A stretch of 9,658 bases of DNA. Source: an uncultured Ruminiclostridium sp. GTDB lineage: Bacteria; Bacillota; Clostridia; Oscillospirales; Acutalibacteraceae. Of the stretch, positions 6,424-9,658 are shown piece after piece (the first letter of the stretch is position 1; every line of letters begins with the position of its first letter). The translations under genes and the position numbers were made by a program. Below the pieces are notes generated by a model, which was given only the letters and a program-made list of their open reading frames with translations, did no database searches and was not told where the DNA came from. The DNA lies in contig CABUCM010000061.1 in assembly GCA_902490005.1 (NCBI GenBank), positions 1-9,658 of the forward strand, written 5' to 3'.

Positions 6424-6475
6424 AACTGTCCTTTTATTTTTTCTAAAAACTGTGTATTTCTATCAAGACAGTTTT
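6424..6475. promoter_or_regulatory. candidate MocR operator: repeated AACTGT / ACAGTT sites
   Basis: AACTGT occurs at 6424-6429 and again at 6448-6453 (24 bases apart, direct), and ACAGTT at 6468-6473 in inverted orientation. The second and third form an 8-bp inverted repeat AAAACTGT / ACAGTTTT (6446-6453 with 6468-6475) over a 14-base spacer. MocR regulators are known to bind separated direct or inverted half-sites, and this cluster lies between the divergent MocR and transporter genes, overlapping the candidate -35 box of the latter. The assignment to this regulator is inference. Confidence 0.5.
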
Positions 6476-6494
6476 ACGATATTATTATTATAAT
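6465..6494 (+). promoter_or_regulatory. candidate promoter of the ECF S component gene
   Basis: AAGACA (6465-6470) and TATAAT (6489-6494) are separated by 18 bases, with the -35 overlapping the ACAGTTTT half-site. A second TATAAT at 6508-6513 has no good -35. Either would give a leader of about 55 to 75 bases with no obvious riboswitch fold. Confidence 0.5.
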
Positions 6495-6574
6495 AATTTG
6501 AGAACAATATAATATATTTCAAACCATTAAAATATGCTTTATCCCCTTATTTTCAGAGAAAAGGAGTTTTCTTT

Positions 6575-7168
6575 ATGCCCGCGAAGTTAAACCGTAAAAA
6601 AAGAATCACCATCTATCAGCTTGCCTTTACCGCGTTAATGGCGGCGCTGGTGTTTGTTTCCACCCAATTTAATATTAAAATTCCCCTGGGTATGGGCGTT
6701 ACCTCTATGATTAGCTTCGGCAACATCTTTTGCATTCTCTCAGGCCTGCTTCTAGGGCCTATTTACGGCGGGCTCGCCGCCGGCATCGGATCTTTTTTCT
6801 TCGATTTATTGGACCCGGTATTCATTACCTCCGCGCCGTTTACCCTGGTCTTTAAATTTATCATGGCCTTTGTCTGCGGCAAAATCGCATACAGCGGCGG
6901 CCACGCCGCCGACAGTCAGAAACGGAATCTGATCGCCTCTATTGCCGGATTGCTGTCCTATATCGTTCTTCATCTGGGCAAAACCTTCATTGCCAACGCC
7001 CTGCTAGGGTCTGAGTTTATTCCTAACATCACCACCGTGGGTTACAGCGCCCTTCCCTCCGTCATCAACGCCGTTATCGCCACCATCGTGGCGGTTCCTT
7101 TGGCCGCCGCCCTTCGGCTGGCGTTAAAGAAGGCTCATTTTCTGGATAAACTGCAGTCGCAACACTGA
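6575..7168 (+). CDS. ECF transporter S component (vitamin-type substrate-binding membrane subunit)
   Basis: A 197-residue very hydrophobic protein with a short basic N-terminus (KLNRKKR) and about five to six membrane segments, roughly at 11-31, 40-58, 60-79, 86-106, 118-140 and 157-184. TM1 carries A20xxxA24, the AxxxA motif with which group II S components dock on the shared EcfT subunit. The stretch LLLGPIYGGLAAGIGSFFFDLL (split around residues 58-79) is typical of ECF S components, where GP..G...G.G is a hallmark. Such proteins bind a vitamin and hand it to the EcfAA'T energising module encoded elsewhere. The substrate is not readable from sequence. The divergent MocR neighbour points to vitamin B6 or a related compound, as for predicted PdxU-type transporters. 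AAAGGAG lies 8 bases before the ATG. The gene is monocistronic with its own terminator. Confidence 0.88.
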   Translation: MPAKLNRKKRITIYQLAFTALMAALVFVSTQFNIKIPLGMGVTSMISFGNIFCILSGLLLGPIYGGLAAGIGSFFFDLLDPVFITSAPFTLVFKFIMAFVCGKIAYSGGHAADSQKRNLIASIAGLLSYIVLHLGKTFIANALLGSEFIPNITTVGYSALPSVINAVIATIVAVPLAAALRLALKKAHFLDKLQSQH

Positions 7169-7175
7169 CCCGCTC

Positions 7176-7213
7176 AAAAGCCCCGGCTCTTTTATGAGAG
7201 CCGGGGCTTTTTT
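7176..7213. terminator. bidirectional terminator between the ECF S gene and dapA
   Basis: A perfect 15-bp stem (7176-7190 with 7197-7211, left arm AAAAGCCCCGGCTCT) closes a 6-base TTTATG loop. TTTTTT at 7208-7213 follows on plus, and CTTTTGAG on minus. It starts 8 bases after the transporter stop and also lies just past the dapA stop at 7230, so it can serve both convergent genes. Confidence 0.92.
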
Positions 7214-7229
7214 ATTTGAATATCGGAAA

Positions 7230-8186
7230 TTAATGATTGGCCCGCCAAAGGAGAGTATCTTTAGGGCGGCGTACCGTAACCGAGCCGGCCCTAGCCTTTT
7301 TCACCAGCCCATAACGCTTCAAGCAGCTCAAAAGCCGTTCCGCCGCCACCTCTTCCATAGCGCACAGCGGCAGGCGGCACTCTCCCACTTCCATTCCCAT
7401 GGCGTTCATCGCCCGCTTCACCGGAATGGGGTTTACATCGCTGAATAGATTCTCAATCAGTTCCAGGTAATGAAGCTGCAGGGTGTCGCTTTCTTCAGTA
7501 TCGCCGTCAAAGTAGCTTTGACACAGCCGGTGGGTTTCTTTGGGGACGATATTCGCCAGCACGGAAATAACGCCTTTGGCGCCCAGCGTCAACGCCGAGG
7601 TGATCTGGTCATCGTTGCCGGAATAAACGTCAAGCTTGTCGCCGCACAGGGATAAAATTTTGGCGATTTGGGAAAAATTCCCGCTGGCCTCCTTTACCGC
7701 CACAATATTGGGGATATCGCTCAGCTTGGCGTAAGTGGCCGGCAGGATATTCACACCGGTCCTAGTGGGAACATTATAAAGGATGACCGGCAGGGAAACC
7801 GCTTGGGCCACGGCCTGAAAATGCAGGAACAGGCCCTTCTGAGAGCATTTATTATAATAAGGGGTTACCTGCAGCAGCGCGTCCGCCCCCAGTGACTCCG
7901 CCCGTTTGGAAAGCTCCACCGCATGGGCGGTATTGTTGCTGCCGGTTCCGGCGATCACCGGCAGCCTGCCGTTTACGCGCTTTACCGTATATTCAATTAC
8001 CTTCATGTGTTCTTCATCCGTTAAGGTTGAGCCTTCTCCCGTCGTGCCGGCAATGACGATGGCGTCGGTTTCGTTTTGAATATGAAATTCGATCAATTCC
8101 CCCAACTTGTCATAATTGACGGATAAATCCGGAAGCATGGGAGTCACCAGCGCGACTGCGGAACCTGTGAACACGGTATGTTTCAT
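7230..8186 (-). CDS. dapA: 4-hydroxy-tetrahydrodipicolinate synthase
   Basis: A 318-residue TIM-barrel aldolase that condenses pyruvate with aspartate semialdehyde, the first committed step of lysine and meso-diaminopimelate synthesis (EC 4.3.3.7). All the diagnostic residues are visible: GTTGEG (47-52) with Thr48 and Thr49, TPYYNK (108-113) with Tyr111, YNVPTRTG (137-144) with Tyr137 and Arg142, and VAVKEASGN (162-170) with the Schiff-base Lys165. Retention of the Arg and the Tyr pair favours DapA over N-acetylneuraminate lyase and similar pyruvate aldolases. The start is set by GAGGAAA before the ATG at 8186; an in-frame ATG at 8219 lacks a ribosome site. About 20 basic residues follow the usual C-terminal YGLV, longer than the roughly 292-300 residues common in the family. 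No dapB or other lysine gene is adjacent. Confidence 0.94.
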   Translation of the reverse strand: MKHTVFTGSAVALVTPMLPDLSVNYDKLGELIEFHIQNETDAIVIAGTTGEGSTLTDEEHMKVIEYTVKRVNGRLPVIAGTGSNNTAHAVELSKRAESLGADALLQVTPYYNKCSQKGLFLHFQAVAQAVSLPVILYNVPTRTGVNILPATYAKLSDIPNIVAVKEASGNFSQIAKILSLCGDKLDVYSGNDDQITSALTLGAKGVISVLANIVPKETHRLCQSYFDGDTEESDTLQLHYLELIENLFSDVNPIPVKRAMNAMGMEVGECRLPLCAMEEVAAERLLSCLKRYGLVKKARAGSVTVRRPKDTLLWRANH

Positions 8187-8191
8187 TTTCG

Positions 8192-8198
8192 TTTCCTC
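8192..8198 (-). promoter_or_regulatory. ribosome binding site fixing the dapA start
   Basis: GAGGAAA on the minus strand, 5 bases before the ATG at 8186. It supports this start over the in-frame ATG at 8219, which would add 11 polar residues that are not expected in DapA. Confidence 0.75.
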
Positions 8199-8256
8199 AC
8201 TTTTATTGATTGTCATCATAAAGAGTTTAAGGTTTTCCCTCTTCTTTACGGTTTTT

Positions 8257-8265
8257 ACTATAGCA
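8257..8265 (-). promoter_or_regulatory. extended -10 promoter candidate for dapA
   Basis: On the minus strand TGCTATAGT is an extended -10 (TGn followed by a five-of-six TATAAT match). The predicted start is near 8250, with a leader of about 64 bases. No convincing -35 lies 17 bases upstream, as is usual for extended -10 promoters. The leader is too short for a lysine riboswitch or T-box. Confidence 0.5.
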
Positions 8266-8344
8266 TAATGAAAATTAAAACGGTGTTAACGTATCTCCCT
8301 GGAGGTTAAGAAAGAATAATCCTTTTTTAGACTGATTTCGGCAA

Positions 8345-8373
8345 AAAGGCCCGGCTTATTTTGCCAGGCCTTT
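8345..8373 (-). terminator. terminator after the kdpC-linked unknown gene
   Basis: On the minus strand, AAAGGCCTGGC (8373-8363) pairs with GCCGGGCCTTT (8355-8345) through an 11-bp stem with one G.T pair and a 7-base loop. TTTTT follows the stem. It starts 8 bases after the stop of the unknown gene at 8381, so the kdp-linked transcript likely ends here. Confidence 0.85.
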
Positions 8374-8380
8374 GGGTTTA

Positions 8381-9262
8381 TTAATCGTTCAAAGGAAACA
8401 GAAGCTTCACCAGCGCCCTTTGTGCAGCGCTGTGACAGTCGGCGCCAAAGTAAAGCTTATTGCCACCGCCGTCAAACAGCGAGAAGGTTTTCTCGCCGTT
8501 CACCAGCCGGAATTTCAGCTGATCCATCACCTCTTCCAAGGCCAGCTCCCATTCAATTCGGTCCAGAAGAGTGTTTTCCTCGATTTCCTCCGCCAGCCAG
8601 TCGAACTCGATGGGTTGAAAGCCGTCCCTTAAAAAGGCCAGCCATAAAGCGGTTTTTTGAGGAAACCGCAGGGAAAATAAGCAGTCCCGTTCAGGCGCCT
8701 GTGGGTCCAGCCCTCCGTAGCAGAACATCCCTCTGGATTCCGCCGCCAGCGCCAGCCCCTGCTCTTCCAAAAACGGTCCGTCCTCCCAATTCAGGGCGGT
8801 AATGCCAGTCCGCCAGTTTATCCCCCAAAATAGCCGGCTGAGCCTTTCTGAAATTTCCCGGCTGGCCCCATCGATCCGAAGGCACAGGGTGGTCAGCACA
8901 TCGGCGCGTTTTCCCGAGATATTCTGCTGCATCAGCTGGATTTTATCGCCGTTTTCCTTCGCGGACAAACGTACTGTCTCCTGGTTGTCCGCCATGCCGA
9001 ATCCACACACAGGCCACGTTTTACCAATGCTGGCGATAGACTGACCGAAACAGTCGAAAAAATCCTCCGACGGAAAGACAGCGCTGGGATAAATGGCATA
9101 CATCGCTTTACCCTGTAAGGAGAGGCAGATATCCGGCGCCGCGCCCAGCCAATCGCTCACATCCAGCAACAAGGAAAACAGTTCTCGTCCGGGCGCGCTT
9201 TCTGGACTAGGCCTCACAATGGAAACCGTATCTTCCCACGCTTTCTGGTAAAGACGCGGCAT
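8381..9262 (-). CDS. unknown protein, probably co-transcribed with kdpC
   Basis: A 293-residue protein whose family I do not recognise. It has no signal peptide or membrane segment and is acidic overall, with an especially acidic helical stretch at about 222-250 (DWLAEEIEE, then RIEWELALEEVMDQL). It contains many aromatic residues, and a short glycine-rich turn (DGGGNKLYFG, 264-273) near the end. Several predicted beta-rich stretches around 45-60, 123-131 and 190-202 suggest a mixed alpha/beta soluble fold. It begins 14 bases after the kdpC stop, with GAGGTG 5 bases before the ATG, so translation is likely coupled to kdpC. A terminator follows directly. A role in potassium uptake or its control is suggested only by position. 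Codon and base use look like those of its neighbours, so recent transfer is not indicated. Confidence 0.88.
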   Translation of the reverse strand: MPRLYQKAWEDTVSIVRPSPESAPGRELFSLLLDVSDWLGAAPDICLSLQGKAMYAIYPSAVFPSEDFFDCFGQSIASIGKTWPVCGFGMADNQETVRLSAKENGDKIQLMQQNISGKRADVLTTLCLRIDGASREISERLSRLFWGINWRTGITALNWEDGPFLEEQGLALAAESRGMFCYGGLDPQAPERDCLFSLRFPQKTALWLAFLRDGFQPIEFDWLAEEIEENTLLDRIEWELALEEVMDQLKFRLVNGEKTFSLFDGGGNKLYFGADCHSAAQRALVKLLFPLND

Positions 9263-9276
9263 ATCATCACCTCAGA

Positions 9277-9658
9277 TTAATTTTCTCCGCCCATCAGGCC
9301 CATCGCCTGCGCGATCTCAATGTTGACTTCCAGAACATTGACCGTATCCTCGCCGAAGATCCCTAAAAGTTTTCCTCCGGTATGGCGGGAAACAATTTCA
9401 CGGACTTGGTCCTCGCTTAACCCGGCGGCTTTAGCAATCCTGGGAATTTGAATTTCAGCGGACGCAGGAGAAATATGCGGGTCCAGGCCGGAACCGGAAG
9501 CAGTCATCAAGTCAGTCGGAAGAGACGAAATTACCTCTTCTACCTCTTCGGTTGATGTGTTCGCCGCCTGCGCGATAGATTCTTTTTGCAGCTGATACAG
9601 GGTAGGAGCCTCACTTACCAGAGCCTCCAGATCCTTTTCTTCGGTGGGCAGGCCCGCC
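9277..9658 (-). CDS. kdpC: potassium-transporting ATPase C chain, 3' part
   Basis: The last 126 or so residues of KdpC, open at the window edge; the N-terminus with its single membrane segment is outside. KdpC is the small subunit of the high-affinity KdpFABC potassium pump and sits at the outer face, helping the KdpA/KdpB complex. The hallmark TASGSGLDPHIS, followed by a segment of type IPRIAKAAGLSEDQV and the end motif FGEDTVNVLEVN, identifies it firmly. The reading frame from 9657 is open without interruption and contains the family's expected residues before TASGSG. In known operons kdpA and kdpB lie upstream, here beyond the window. The usual next genes, the kdpDE sensor pair, are not present; an unknown gene follows instead. 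Confidence 0.95.
   Translation of the reverse strand, partial: AGLPTEEKDLEALVSEAPTLYQLQKESIAQAANTSTEEVEEVISSLPTDLMTASGSGLDPHISPASAEIQIPRIAKAAGLSEDQVREIVSRHTGGKLLGIFGEDTVNVLEVNIEIAQAMGLMGGEN

Noticed and set aside
6480..6513. AT repeat ATTATTATTATAATAAT as a special palindromic element
   Set aside because: It is simple low-complexity AT sequence that can be explained by overlapping -10 boxes; the ACTGT repeats next to it are more specific.
8187..8256. Lysine riboswitch or T-box before dapA
   Set aside because: The leader after the candidate promoter is about 64 bases, far shorter than either element, and holds no terminator hairpin.
1..9658. Mobile element, CRISPR array, toxin-antitoxin or defence genes
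   Set aside because: No spaced repeats, transposase or integrase motifs, terminal repeats or defence-type domains were found. The single small XRE gene has no toxin partner beside it.

Overview
The window reads as chromosomal core sequence of a low-to-mid GC Gram-positive bacterium, most likely a member of the Clostridia. The supporting signs are strong AAGGAG-type ribosome binding sites before nearly every gene, sigma-A promoters with 17-base spacers in AT-rich gaps, an RNase P RNA that looks class A rather than the Bacillus class B, an ECF-type vitamin transporter S component, a DegV-family protein and a Clostridia-style small XRE regulator. No phage, transposon, integron or CRISPR structure was seen. 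The gene content is mostly housekeeping and metabolic.

Layout: 1-55 (-) is the 5' part of a tRNA with a CAU anticodon, with its own promoter at 73-101. At 107-652 (-) there is a coiled-coil protein of unknown function. It diverges from a HAD phosphatase-like gene (838-1476, +). A strong symmetric terminator (1589-1621) separates that gene from a convergent two-gene unit on the minus strand: nicotinate phosphoribosyltransferase (pncB-type, 2508-3968) followed 21 bases later by a DegV-family lipid-binding protein (1635-2486). An AT-rich 320-base divergent region carries a near-consensus promoter for that unit and another for a small XRE regulator (4289-4537, +).

A second symmetric terminator (4613-4648) separates the XRE gene from the RNase P RNA gene rnpB (about 4653-5000, -). 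The rnpB promoter lies inside the last codons of the upstream gene, a GntR/MocR-type regulator with an aminotransferase-like domain (5009-6409, -). That regulator diverges from an ECF transporter S component (6575-7168, +) across a region with repeated ACTGT half-sites, so a vitamin-responsive (perhaps B6) regulator/transporter pair is plausible. A third symmetric terminator (7176-7213) is followed on the minus strand by a single dapA (7230-8186).

At the right edge is the 3' part of kdpC (9277 to the window end, -), the small subunit of the KdpFABC potassium pump. It is followed 14 bases later by an unrecognised 293-residue gene (8381-9262) that ends in its own terminator. This unknown kdp-linked gene, the MocR/ECF pair with its repeats, and the rnpB promoter buried in a coding region are the most interesting points. 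I found no clear evidence of a wholly new multi-gene system.
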